Source of the DNA: JAMCYG01 sp027365565
GTDB taxonomy: Archaea; Micrarchaeota; Micrarchaeia; Micrarchaeales; Micrarchaeaceae
Direction: 5' to 3'
Assembly (NCBI GenBank): GCA_027365565.1
Contig: DAHXMI010000009.1
Coordinates: 1-47,887, forward strand
DNA: 47,887 nt
Positions 25,601 to 33,180 of this stretch are shown piece by piece; the first letter of the stretch is position 1; each line of letters opens with the position of its first letter. The notes below the pieces were generated by a model that saw only the letters and a program-made list of their open reading frames with translations, made no database searches and was not told the origin of the DNA. The translations under genes and the position numbers were made by a program.

Positions 25601-28600
25601 CGCATATGTGTATGGAGATGTGCCTTTCGATGCCGCAGTGGCCTTGACTGTGAGCTGCTGGCCGACATCGATAGTGTTCGCTGAAGAAGTTACAGTGCCC
25701 GGGGCAATGAGTGCAGGATTGACCGTGTAACTCTCAGTTGCGGACGTGGCGGTTGCCGGAGTAGTGGCAGAGTCAGTCACAACAACGTAGTATTTTATAG
25801 TTCCTGTTGCAGAAGTGGTTGCGGAATAGGTCGCACTTGTCGCACCTAATATTGCGACTCCAAGACTCGAGGTATCATTGTACCACTGGTATGAGTACGG
25901 AGTCATTCCACCTGTTTCCGAAGAGGTAAGACTAATTGTCTGCCCTGCATCGTAAGTTGCAGATGATGCGGATATGGTCGGAGTTGAAAGCGCAGTATTG
26001 ACGTTTACTAGGCTGGACGCTGCGCCTATCGCGTTCTCAGGGGTACTGGCGCCGTCCGTTGCCTGAACCTCGAAGAGGTAACTGCCGCTGGTTGATGGGA
26101 TGTAGCTGCAGGATATGGTGGTGGTGCCGCTGCACAATGCATTGGTAGTCGCATAGCTGCTTGCACTATTGAAGTCCGCGAGAAGTGTGTATGTGTATGG
26201 AGATGTGCCTCCCGATGCCGCACTAGCTGTGACTGTCACACTCTGGCCGACATCAATGACACTCGGAGATGGAATTGCAGCGCCAGGTGCACTAAGGGTG
26301 GGATTGACTGTCACTGTGCTGGATGCAGAGCTCACACTGGTTTCTGGTGTGATGGCGCTGTCAGATACCTGAAGCTCGAATGCGTAGGTATTGCTACCGA
26401 GGGTGCTGGCAGGAACGGAACATGTTACCGTTGCGCCTGCTGATGCAGATGTGCCGCTGGCAGTAGAGCATACAGAGTTGGCAGATGAGAAGCTGCCGCC
26501 GTTCACAGAGTACAACCACTGCCATGAGTATGGCGAGGTGCCTGTGGATGGTATGATGCCGTTGACCGTTAATGCCTGGTCCGCGTCAAGCTTTGCCGCG
26601 CTTACAGTTGGCGCTGAAGGAGCACCAAGCGCGGAATTGGCAGTTATGTAGCCGGCCATGTTGGCCGAGATGGAATCATAGACGCTATCTTCAACCGTGA
26701 CTCCAGGCTCGCAGTTGGTGGTGCTTGCACTCGGAGTGTAGGTGAACGAGCTCACTCCGCTAGGGTTCGTAAAGCCGGGGCACGAGCCAGAAGATACATA
26801 CCAACTATATGTGTATGGCGGCGTGCCGCCGGTCGCGGGCTGGTCTGTCATCGTTATTGGCTGACCAGCATCTACAGCCATAGGAGATGCAGTCGGGTTG
26901 GCAGCTGAAATCGTCGGGTTGACGGTAACCATATTGGATGCTGCGCCTATCGCGTTCTCAGGGGTTATAGAGTTGTCAGTTGCTTTTACCTCAAAGAGGT
27001 AGTTGCCGATAGTTGGCGGAGTGTAGCTGCATGAAGCTGTGCCGCCGCATGACGCAACGGAATTGTAGGTGATTCCGTTATCGGTGCTCGCCAGAAGTGC
27101 ATATATGTATGGAGGTGTGCCTCCCGATGCAGCGCTGGCCGTGACGGTTATGCTCTGGTGGATATCAAGGACGTTCGTTGATGGGATTGCTGTGCCGGGC
27201 GCACTTATGGTGGGGCTGACCGTCAATACAGAATTTGCAGTCTGCACATCCGGTGAGGACGCACTGTCGGTTACCGAAGCGGTAAACGTAGTAGAGCAGC
27301 TGTTGGTAAGCACTGAGTTTGCGGTGAATACAATAGTGTTCGAACCGTCGGCGGCGAGGCTGTTCGACGTGGCGCTGAGAGAGCCGCAGAGCGGATTTGA
27401 GGTGGAGTATGTCAAGGCAAAGGAGGGAGTGCCGCCGGAAACGGTCGTCTGGAGATTAAGATTTTGTCCCGCATCTAAGGCGTTGCTTGTTGGTGAGACC
27501 GAAACCGCGAGCGCAGGGTTTATCGTCAACGTGTTGGAGAGCAGTATGGTGTTCCCGATGTTTATAGGGGTACCGCCATAGCCGGTGTCTTCATAATAGC
27601 CGTTGCTGTCCTCCGCGAAGCCGGACAGCGACCACTTACCATACACAGTATTACTGCCTGTGGTATCGGTATACGTTATGCCGTTAAAGGTAAGGGATAT
27701 CTCATTCGAAGAAATTGCATTAACGGAAAGCTGCAAAGTGTTAGATGTCGGTATATTTTGTATGGACGTTTCTGGCAGATTGCTGATTACGCTTACTGCG
27801 CCTGAACTACAATCCGTGACATATGCGAAGGTGCTCGAGGGACTGAATGCAACGGCAATCGGAGATCCGCCTACTGTGATTGTGCTTGTTACAGTATTCG
27901 TGGCTACGTCTATTACGCTTACTGTGTCGCCGCTGCCGCAAGGAGGATTGGATAGGGGGCCAGCGTTGGCCACATAGGCGAGCGTGCCAGAGGGGTTGAA
28001 GGCTATGCCATCTGGACCTGGCCCGACGACTATCGTATTGACAACAGCGGCGGAAGCTACGTCGATGACGCTCACTGAGCCGCCGTTAGAGTTGGTGACA
28101 TATGCGAGCGTGCCGGAAGGATTGAATGCTACACTGATTGGCCATGAACCTACTGGAATACTGCTGGTTACAGTATTCGTGGCTGTATCTATTACGCTTA
28201 CATTATTTGAGCCAAAATTCACGACATATGCGAGCGTGCCGCTGGGGTTGAAGGCTACACCTTCTGGCTCTGAACCTACTGTGATTGTGCTTGTTACAGT
28301 ATTCGTGGCTACATCTATTACGCTTACAGTATTTGAATTACTGTTCGTGACATACGCGAGCGTGCCGGAGGGATTGAATGCTACGCCAAGTGGGCTCGTA
28401 ACCCCTATCCCTATTGTATTTGCCACCGCATCCGTAGCTACATCTATTACTTTTACTCTACCTGTGGTAGGATTCGTGACATATGCGAGCGTGCCGCTTG
28501 GATTGAATGCTACGCCTTCTGCGCCTTCTGCGCCTTGTACGTTCTGAACTACTGTAATACTGCTTGTTACAGTATTCGTGGCTGTATTTATTACGCTTAC

Positions 28601-28939
28601 TAGAGTTGCACCATAATTCGCGACATACGCGAGCGTGCCGCTTGGATTGAAGGCTACGCCTTCTGAATCGGTGTCTGCTGTAATCGTATGTGTTACTTGA
28701 TTATTTATTTGGTTTGAAGAAGACCAGCTCCACTGCCCGAAATACGAGCCACCAGATCCGCCGCTTATCAGTGTGTTAGCTACGGATATCTGGCCCACGT
28801 CTATGGTGCCGTTAGAGAGGGTAAACGCGTTGGGGGTTGCCGTAAGCGATCCAGCATGGACGCTTCCAATCAGGAACATGGCAGCGAACACTGCAAAGAA
28901 TGCAAATCCTACTTTTCCTACTCGTCGTATAGATGGCAT
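22628..28939 (-). CDS. Giant cell-surface protein 2 (beta-propeller, Ig-like repeats, C-terminal anchor)
   Basis: The 2103-residue exported protein has an N-terminal signal (VGKVGFAFFAVFAAMF) like its paralogue. It then has seven YVTN-type beta-propeller repeats (about residues 85-390), each built around VAFNPSGTLAYV and VSVIDVATNTV, forming one complete seven-bladed propeller. Eight or nine Ig-like/PKD-like domains follow (about residues 450-1310; signature DxGQ...GGTxPYTY). A long Asn/Ser/Thr-rich region comes next, then the same C-terminal block, Thr-rich stalk, transmembrane helix and basic tail as protein 1. The propeller probably mediates protein or glycan binding at the cell surface; this is inference. 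ATG 28939 has a GGGGG SD at 28950-28946. Confidence 0.9.
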   Translation of the reverse strand: MPSIRRVGKVGFAFFAVFAAMFLIGSVHAGSLTATPNAFTLSNGTIDVGQISVANTLISGGSGGSYFGQWSWSSSNQINNQVTHTITADTDSEGVAFNPSGTLAYVANYGATLVSVINTATNTVTSSITVVQNVQGAEGAEGVAFNPSGTLAYVTNPTTGRVKVIDVATDAVANTIGIGVTSPLGVAFNPSGTLAYVTNSNSNTVSVIDVATNTVTSTITVGSEPEGVAFNPSGTLAYVVNFGSNNVSVIDTATNTVTSSIPVGSWPISVAFNPSGTLAYVTNSNGGSVSVIDVASAAVVNTIVVGPGPDGIAFNPSGTLAYVANAGPLSNPPCGSGDTVSVIDVATNTVTSTITVGGSPIAVAFSPSSTFAYVTDCSSGAVSVISNLPETSIQNIPTSNTLQLSVNAISSNEISLTFNGITYTDTTGSNTVYGKWSLSGFAEDSNGYYEDTGYGGTPINIGNTILLSNTLTINPALAVSVSPTSNALDAGQNLNLQTTVSGGTPSFALTYSTSNPLCGSLSATSNSLAADGSNTIVFTANSVLTNSCSTTFTASVTDSASSPDVQTANSVLTVSPTISAPGTAIPSTNVLDIHQSITVTASAASGGTPPYIYALLASTDNGITYNSVASCGGTASCSYTPPTIGNYLFEVKATDNSITPENAIGAASNMVTVNPTISAANPTASPMAVDAGQPITMTDQPATGGTPPYTYSWYVSSGSCPGFTNPSGVSSFTYTPSASTTNCEPGVTVEDSVYDSISANMAGYITANSALGAPSAPTVSAAKLDADQALTVNGIIPSTGTSPYSWQWLYSVNGGSFSSANSVCSTASGTSASAGATVTCSVPASTLGSNTYAFELQVSDSAITPETSVSSASSTVTVNPTLSAPGAAIPSPSVIDVGQSVTVTASAASGGTSPYTYTLLADFNSASSYATTNALCSGTTTISCSYIPSTSGSYLFEVQATDGASTPENAIGAASSLVNVNTALSTPTISASSATYDAGQTISLTSSETGGMTPYSYQWYNDTSSLGVAILGATSATYSATTSATGTIKYYVVVTDSATTPATATSATESYTVNPALIAPGTVTSSANTIDVGQQLTVKATAASKGTSPYTYALLTSTDDGSTYSTVVSCGSTPSCSYTPPTSGSYLFEVQATDSASTPETATGGASSAVTVDSALVPPVITSPKNGNYALDLGQNIIATASTASGGTPPYTYDWSAAPGTTCHGFSDPGNVLTYDYTANAATSLCQFVVTATDSASTPTSSSSDPTSTFSLQVNPDPVLSSLTPSNATLDEGQGENYTFSISGGTGPFNVILVDNATDTMVANASRVMQGSGIYFYAYYNLFNNSQIFFPSAGYHTYNAYVTDLGTYMPFNGASISNTIYVAAQPTEKFTSTYNVSVDQGEPLTLSVMPANGIGPFTVYFNNASNDAVLYTQNDVLPGNHVNYTFPSLQPGNFFINSSSNDSSPAEPFYINTTDTSNWTSTGTSISEAAPPGYNFYICVGGSGNGPISYSWIPDSLDIQGFSSVGHTKSSTCSLDTASSDGALTLGMLGVDNTTPYTLFTNYSDGGIYENPSLSFNVISDNSYAIVAIACGYYGCANTILPSGCTIQENVTGWDTYETTQIATCGPLSTGNYMFNTLLNNSFGATAGISLAAYVFNAPITTHIVPDSPNFTASNVSISVRKFLSGALSSNVVITTLNENFTLTTGRPDFSIAPLHYTWLLNNSGSSYRSYNGICGDSSKCTLHVPAGYQINWLELNTSYIAPSDGNTVISNVSAPVKIYTEQANALSYNVSATLSGNTAITDVPAGITFTLVSNAVGTGSTAFINITNDTGLTPGALGSYTKLYSANVVSNTLIVSNITVTAKYQCGATVKPYILVNGTWTAIAPYFDNTTSCAISFTIGADPIIGIMQYIPPSTGSGGGGETSSNGAGTVGGSSGPTVMKFTNSTATGYYVYNITTDNSENLVFNGTTMKLSQNFITPNTTGITVDGKSYTLKSGETLQISNGTFVSLDSIEYVPILHTANYTVYKTKATQPAANTTTSTATTTVPTTTIAPPITVVPTPPKASAAWYTKPLYLLGMAIAILAIIAAALYIMRASVNRVKR
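22640..23060 (-). repeat. 3' cassette shared between the two surface genes
   Basis: The last about 400 bp of surface gene 2 match the last about 400 bp of surface gene 1 (about 17100-17520) almost base for base. One stretch of more than 100 bp around 22715-22825 is identical, including third codon positions. It encodes the DGKSYTLKSGET-type domain, the Thr-rich stalk and the membrane anchor. The identity is far higher than in the central domains of the two proteins. Confidence 0.9.
27760..28690 (-). repeat. Seven tandem beta-propeller-coding repeats
   Basis: Seven imperfect units of about 120-150 bp each encode a VAFNPSGTLAYV...VSVIDVATNTVTS blade. The last unit is the most diverged (VAFSPSSTFAYV), and the sixth has an insertion with a Cys (SNPPCGSGD). 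Seven units equal one closed propeller. Confidence 0.85.
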
Positions 28940-28945
28940 TAGATA

Positions 28946-29014
28946 CCCCCAAGCTCAGCCGAACCAAAAGTACGGCTTAAACTTTGATATCTATGTTTTA
29001 GTTAAATACTTAAT
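28946..29014 (-). promoter_or_regulatory. Promoter and SD of surface protein gene 2
   Basis: A TATA-like AGTATTTAAC (29001-29014 region) and GGGGG at 28950-28946 mirror the arrangement before surface gene 1. Homology between the two upstream regions extends to about 29045 and then stops. Confidence 0.6.
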
Positions 29015-29203
29015 GAAGAAAGTTATGCGAGGTATAGCTGTCTGGAACGTTGAGGGAATGCCAAAACTGTCATTTAGCACGACGCTTTTGCATCTTAGAA
29101 AAGCGGCGCGGCTGCATGCGGAGTTCCGCCACTATTAAGAATTATTATTAATGGATAAGGGCCCGAGGATCAGCTTACGGCAGGAAGGATAGCAGGGACA
29201 GGC

Positions 29204-29566
29204 TCAATCCCTGTTCCTGCTGCGCGCCATGTCGAATATCGGGCACTGGGCCTTCGCCACGTCAATGCCGAGCTTCGTCAGGCTGTACTTCACGCGCGGA
29301 GGCGATCCGCCGCTGACGGCCCTCTTGAGGATCTTGTCGGCCGTCAGCTCCTTGAGTATTATAGAGAGGGTTCTGGGATTCAGCCCGGTTATGCTGTGTA
29401 TGCGATTGTAGTTCACGCCGCTGGGTTCGCTAGAGGCAAGTATGCTGAGCACGGACATCCGCCAGTTCAGCCTGACGACGTTCATTATCTCTTCCTCTTC
29501 CATCTTGTAATTGTCCATTATGGCCTGGACAGGGCAACCATCAGGGGCATGGTCTTTTGCATTCAT
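29204..29566 (-). CDS. HxlR/ArsR-type winged-helix transcriptional regulator
   Basis: The 120-residue DNA-binding protein begins with GCPVQAIMDNY, carrying the conserved N-terminal Cys of many HxlR proteins. The winged helix-turn-helix follows: WRMSVLSILASSEPSGVNYNRI, LNPRTLSIILKELTADKIL (recognition helix) and the wing with PPRVKYSLTKLGIDV. HxlR members act as dimeric activators or repressors, often sensing redox or electrophiles through the Cys. The start at 29566 is chosen by family length; the longer frame begins at TTG 29605. A TATA-like CTATAATT lies near 29610. The target is unknown; the gene lies between surface gene 2 and the helicase on the same strand. Confidence 0.85.
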   Translation of the reverse strand: MNAKDHAPDGCPVQAIMDNYKMEEEEIMNVVRLNWRMSVLSILASSEPSGVNYNRIHSITGLNPRTLSIILKELTADKILKRAVSGGSPPRVKYSLTKLGIDVAKAQCPIFDMARSRNRD

Positions 29567-29693
29567 TCGATGCGCCTTTTCCAAATTATTGCTATCCGTC
29601 AACAATTATAGACTGAATGCTCAAATATATACAGCTTCCCCTACTACGTGCGGGAATAGCGGGTATACGAAATGACTGCGGCTATATGCAGCG

Positions 29694-31034
29694 TTATCTC
29701 CTATGGTCCCTGTATCCGCGCCCGCTGCTGCGCCTCCTGTCGCCGCCGCGGAAGCCGTCGCGCCTGTTGTCATAGTGCGATGCGCCACGGTCGTTGCGGT
29801 CGCCACGGTTGCCGCTGCTGCCACGGCCCGAGCCGCGGTCGCCGCCGTATCTGCTGTCGCCGCGGCCCCTGCCCCTCTGGAAGTACTTGCCGAAGCTGAC
29901 GTTCCCGAACTCCTCAGTGTCGACGTGCTCGCGTTCCATCTTTATGTTCGAATAGTACTCTATGTTCTTCAGCTCCCTTGCCTGGTCCGTAGAGAATATC
30001 GTGAATGCGCGCCCGTCCTTGCCCATCCTTGCAGACCTCCCGACCCTGTGTATGTATACTACGGGATCGTCAGGCACGTCAAAGTTGATTATGTCCGTTA
30101 TGTTAGAGATGTCCAGGCCGCGCGCCGCGACGTTCGTGGCTATCATGATGCCTGTCTTCTCCACCTTGAACTGGCGCATCGCCTTTTCCCTCCTTGCCTG
30201 CGTCATGCCGCCGTGCAGCAAAAGAGGCTTCATGCCGAAGTCGTTGAGCGCCGAATACAGCGCTGATGCGGCTACCTGCGTGCGCGCGAACACTATGCTC
30301 TTGTTGTTGTTCGATGAGGCGCGCATCTTCAGATATGAGAGCAGCGCGGCTATCTTCTTCGTCCCAGGCACCACCGTGTATGTGTGCCTTATAGTAGTAA
30401 CTACGAGCTCGTCGTCCGGGCCTATGCTCAGATGAATTGGGCTGTGCATGTGCCTGTCCGCTATTTCCAGTATCTCCTTCCTTGACGTGGCCGAGAACAG
30501 CATCGTCTGCTTTCCCTGTGGCACGCTCCTGAGTATGTACTCAATGTCATCTATGAATCCCATGTCGAGCATGAGGTCCGCCTCGTCGAGCACCAGGAAC
30601 CTTACCTCGCTCAGGTGCGCGGCTCCGCGCTCCATGAGGTCTATTATCCTGCCTGGAGTGCCCACCAGGAGGTCCGTTCCGGACTCGAGAGCGTCGATCT
30701 GCGGGTTGAGCGACACTCCACCGTAGACCGTGGTCACGTGCAGCTTTGTGTTGGCTGCAAGCTTCCTAGCCACGCCGTCTATCTGCAGGGCCAGCTCCCT
30801 TGTCGGGACCACTACGAGCGCGCCGGGATCCCTGCCCGGCCTCATCTGCTGCATTAGCGGTATGAGGAACGCAGCAGTCTTGCCCGTGCCAGTCTTCGAC
30901 CTTACGAAGACGTCCTTTCCGTTGAGAATTTCAGGTATCGCGGTGCCCTGCACCTCAGTCGGCTTGTCAAATTTCATCGCTTTCAAAGCGCTCAGAATGT
31001 TCGGGCTGAGCCCCATCTGTTCAAAACTTTCCAT
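29694..31034 (-). CDS. DEAD-box ATP-dependent RNA helicase
   Basis: The 446-residue helicase has all core motifs: Q motif (FEQMGLS...PTEVQ), motif I SKTGTGKT (46-53), Ia PTRELALQ, GG and TPGR, motif II DEAD (150-153), motif III SAT (181-183), motif V TNVAARGLDI and motif VI YIHRVGRSARMG. It unwinds short RNA duplexes using ATP. After the RecA domains a tail of about 65 residues rich in Arg-Gly (RGRGRGD, GDRGSGRG) probably binds RNA non-specifically, as in bacterial CsdA/RhlE-like and eukaryotic Ded1-like proteins. It is divergent from the toxin-antitoxin pair. Confidence 0.96.
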   Translation of the reverse strand: MESFEQMGLSPNILSALKAMKFDKPTEVQGTAIPEILNGKDVFVRSKTGTGKTAAFLIPLMQQMRPGRDPGALVVVPTRELALQIDGVARKLAANTKLHVTTVYGGVSLNPQIDALESGTDLLVGTPGRIIDLMERGAAHLSEVRFLVLDEADLMLDMGFIDDIEYILRSVPQGKQTMLFSATSRKEILEIADRHMHSPIHLSIGPDDELVVTTIRHTYTVVPGTKKIAALLSYLKMRASSNNNKSIVFARTQVAASALYSALNDFGMKPLLLHGGMTQARREKAMRQFKVEKTGIMIATNVAARGLDISNITDIINFDVPDDPVVYIHRVGRSARMGKDGRAFTIFSTDQARELKNIEYYSNIKMEREHVDTEEFGNVSFGKYFQRGRGRGDSRYGGDRGSGRGSSGNRGDRNDRGASHYDNRRDGFRGGDRRRSSGRGYRDHRR

Positions 31035-31124
31035 ATAGTCGCACCATATAGGTGTATGTATATTGCATCCGTCAGTTCGTGAAAAACTAGAGGAATTGCA
31101 CTACTATTACTTGTATATGCTAAT

Positions 31125-31141
31125 ATTAAAAGCTTTTTAAT
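31125..31141. promoter_or_regulatory. AT-rich palindrome in the helicase/antitoxin divergent promoter region
   Basis: ATTAAAA-GCT-TTTTAAT is a perfect inverted repeat with 7-bp arms. It could be a TATA element usable on both strands or a regulator site; nothing more can be said from sequence. Confidence 0.35.
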
Positions 31142-31196
31142 GGGCGCACATGGCGATGCTTAAGAAATATAGTATAGAAAAGTTTATTAATGTATA

Positions 31197-31217
31197 TTCC
31201 CACTTAATAAGTGGGAA
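31197..31217. promoter_or_regulatory. Perfect palindrome, probable operator of the toxin-antitoxin operon
   Basis: TTCCCACTT-AAT-AAGTGGGAA has perfect 9-bp arms and ends 4 bases before the antitoxin ATG. A TATA-like TTTATTAA lies just upstream (31183-31190). Its position over the expected transcription start suits autorepression by the dimeric AbrB-type antitoxin. It could also fold as an mRNA hairpin. Confidence 0.7.
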
Positions 31218-31221
31218 TTAT

Positions 31222-31476
31222 ATGGAGCTTGTTAAGATCGATGAGAAGATGAGGATAAGAATCCCGGCTAGGGTAAGGAAGAGGCTGGGTATCAAGAAGA
31301 AGACGGTGTTGGGGCTCACGCTTGAGGGAGACAAGATAATAATAACCAGGCCTGTGGGAACCGGCCCAGAGAACGATCCAATTCTCAAGGACATGATAGA
31401 AAGACCGCTGCATTCGGATGTAAAGATAACTTCTGAGATTCTTGAGAGGCTGGAGGAGGAGGCGTGGTATCCGTGA
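31222..31476 (+). CDS. AbrB/SpoVT-type antitoxin
   Basis: From ATG 31222 the 84-residue protein starts MELVKIDEKMRIRIPARVRKRLGI, the swapped-hairpin AbrB DNA-binding fold (hydrophobic-D-x-x-x-R-I-x-I-P), continuing with KTVLGLTLEGDKIIITRP. The acidic helical C-terminal half (ITSEILERLEEEAW) is the usual toxin-binding part. It pairs with the PIN-domain gene that overlaps its stop codon. The longer frame from 31150 would run through the promoter and operator, so it is rejected. Such antitoxins neutralise the RNase and repress their own operon. Confidence 0.85.
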   Translation: MELVKIDEKMRIRIPARVRKRLGIKKKTVLGLTLEGDKIIITRPVGTGPENDPILKDMIERPLHSDVKITSEILERLEEEAWYP

Positions 31477-31874
31477 TAATTGTAGATTCCAATGTGTTCA
31501 TATTCGGCGAGGTGGGCAACGCCCCTGAGAACAAGGCAGCCATTGCCAAGATTAGGGATGTACTCATGCAGGGCGAGATAGGCATAAACGCCATAATAGT
31601 CTCAGAGGTCTTCCACAAACTGCAGGTATTCTTCGGCCGGGCGGAGGCGGAGGCGAGGGTGTCGAGGATCGTTTCGGACCCGGATGTGAGATTCGGCCAG
31701 TTCTCAGCAGAGACCGCCCTGCGCGCCATGAAGCTGGCGCGGGACTTCCAGATGCGCATAAACGACGCGATGATAGCGCAGCAGGCCATGGAGACAGGCT
31801 CGGCGGTTCTCACCGATAATGTCAAGGACTTTGGGAAGATAAAGGCGCTGAAGATAATAGTCCTGCGGGGCTGA
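31473..31874 (+). CDS. vapC: PIN-domain ribonuclease toxin (VapC-like)
   Basis: The 133-residue PIN domain shows the acidic metal-binding set: Asp5 (VIIVDSNVF), Glu45 (SEVFHKL), Asp98 (INDAMIAQQA) and Asp115 (LTDNVKDF). VapC toxins are Mg-dependent endoribonucleases that cleave tRNA or rRNA. I favour GTG 31473, which overlaps the antitoxin TGA as GTGA, over GTG 31464; a GGAGGAGG run upstream (31450-31461) gives about 10 nt spacing to it. Translation is coupled to the antitoxin, the arrangement of type II modules. Confidence 0.88.
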   Translation: MIIVDSNVFIFGEVGNAPENKAAIAKIRDVLMQGEIGINAIIVSEVFHKLQVFFGRAEAEARVSRIVSDPDVRFGQFSAETALRAMKLARDFQMRINDAMIAQQAMETGSAVLTDNVKDFGKIKALKIIVLRG

Positions 31875-31888
31875 AATGCGGGCCAGGT

Positions 31889-32341
31889 TCACTTGCGGAT
31901 TGTGCGTTCTAGCTCGGCCATCCTGTAGCTGATGTCGTCGTCAATGGCGCCGATCTCCGACCTCAATAGAAGGCGCATCTCCTTAAGCGCGTCATTGGCC
32001 GCCTCAACTGCGTACCTAAACTCCTTGAGTATGCGTATCGAGAGGGCTGCATCGCCGCCCGGATCCGGGCGGGATTTGATCATGAGGTAGTGCCTGCCGT
32101 CATCCAGGAAATTGTATATCTCCATATTGGGCTTGTACATCGATTCCAGCTCCTCTTTAAGGAATCCGCCGTGACTGGAGGGACCGCCTGCTGCATCAGC
32201 CTTAATCCTGGCCAATTCGTCCTCGCCCAGCTCTTTCGACACCTGGAGCCTCACTTCGTAGCGCTCGGCGCCCTCCGCCCTCCTGCCTACTCCAGATATG
32301 TCTTTCGGAACCGCGTCTGACTGCTGAACTTTGTCCGGCAT
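31889..32341 (-). CDS. Uncharacterised soluble protein
   Basis: The 150-residue charged protein has a disordered N-terminus. A core includes RYEVRLQVSKELGEDELARIKAD and NMEIYNFLDDGRHYLMIKSRPDP, and a long C-terminal helix (ILKEFRYAVEAANDALKEMRLLLRSEI) may be a coiled coil. No family is recognised. Its start faces the DUF167 gene; the two share a short divergent promoter region. It converges with vapC, 14 bases apart. Confidence 0.6.
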   Translation of the reverse strand: MPDKVQQSDAVPKDISGVGRRAEGAERYEVRLQVSKELGEDELARIKADAAGGPSSHGGFLKEELESMYKPNMEIYNFLDDGRHYLMIKSRPDPGGDAALSIRILKEFRYAVEAANDALKEMRLLLRSEIGAIDDDISYRMAELERTIRK

Positions 32342-32430
32342 TGAATCATCGAATAAGGATTGGTTAGATAAACAAAGTATTTAAGTTTTTAGAAGGTCCG
32401 AAACGCTTAAATTGCGGGATGAGAAATAGC

Positions 32431-32673
32431 ATGAAGGGCGATATGTTGCTTCTGCGTGTCAGGGTCGTGCCGAATGCCAGGAAGGCTTCAGTTGCAGAGG
32501 CAGGAAACGGCGCATACAGGGTCAGGGTGGACGCCCCGGCAGCCGAAGGGAAGGCGAACTCGCGCCTTATAGAGATACTTGCGGAGCACTTCCACGTAAG
32601 AAAGTCCGAAGTATCGATTATAAGGGGTTCGCATAGTAGGGAAAAGGAAGTCAGGATAAGGCATGGCGCGTGA
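32431..32673 (+). CDS. DUF167 (YggU-family) protein
   Basis: The 80-residue protein matches DUF167: LRVRVVPNARKASV, then YRVRVDAPAAEGKANSRLIE and the closing VSIIRGSHSREKEVRI, the family's PNA, APAxEGKAN and G-x-x-S-R-x-K motifs. It is a small alpha/beta protein found in all domains of life with no settled function; RNA-related roles have been suggested. GGATGAG lies 8 nt before ATG 32431; ATG 32419 is an in-frame alternative. Confidence 0.88.
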   Translation: MKGDMLLLRVRVVPNARKASVAEAGNGAYRVRVDAPAAEGKANSRLIEILAEHFHVRKSEVSIIRGSHSREKEVRIRHGA

Positions 32674-32685
32674 GACCGCGGCAGG

Positions 32686-33045
32686 TCAGTTGTTGTCCAT
32701 CCCGTCCTCGTCCACATCAGTATAAACGAGATGCACAAACCTGAACGTCTCTGCCTCTTCATCTCCCCTTCTGACTTTGATATCGTATGGGAGCTCGTCG
32801 CTCAGGCGCTTTATGTGGAGCAGGCTCTTCTCGTCAGGCTCGAACCCATCGCACTCTTCGGCTGACACCTCGTTCTTCGTTATGTACACATCGGAGTACA
32901 TATCGTAGCCGCCGCAGCGCAGAAGGTAGACCCTGCTGGTATCCCTTCCAGGGGTCTCGACAACCCGTACGTCTTCGTCAGGTTCGGCGATAAACGTCAG
33001 CTTCCAGTCCTCAGATGCGCTCTTCTTCAGCACGAACAAAGGCAT
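32686..33045 (-). CDS. Uncharacterised acidic protein
   Basis: The 119-residue protein from ATG 33045 (GGTGTG upstream) is strongly acidic, ending VDEDGMDNN. Its strand-rich middle includes KLTFIAEPDEDVRVVETPGRD and VYLLRCGGYDMY. No family is recognised. The longer frame to 33129 has an unlikely Arg/Cys-rich start. It converges with the DUF167 gene with 12 bases between the stops. Confidence 0.6.
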   Translation of the reverse strand: MPLFVLKKSASEDWKLTFIAEPDEDVRVVETPGRDTSRVYLLRCGGYDMYSDVYITKNEVSAEECDGFEPDEKSLLHIKRLSDELPYDIKVRRGDEEAETFRFVHLVYTDVDEDGMDNN

Positions 33046-33180
33046 TGCAACACACCCGTTTCTGTTCTGGTGAGTTAGGCGGCGAACCCTTTTAACGGTT
33101 GCGCAGCCACCGGAAATATGGAGCGGCAAGCATTAGGAATTTAGCTTTATCGCCACATAACATAAGCAATCCGAAGATCG

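Noticed and set aside
25050..28690. Regularly spaced repeats that might be taken for a CRISPR-like array
   Set aside because: The repeats are long, imperfect, in frame and encode Ig-like domains and propeller blades of a surface protein; there are no short identical repeats with unique spacers.
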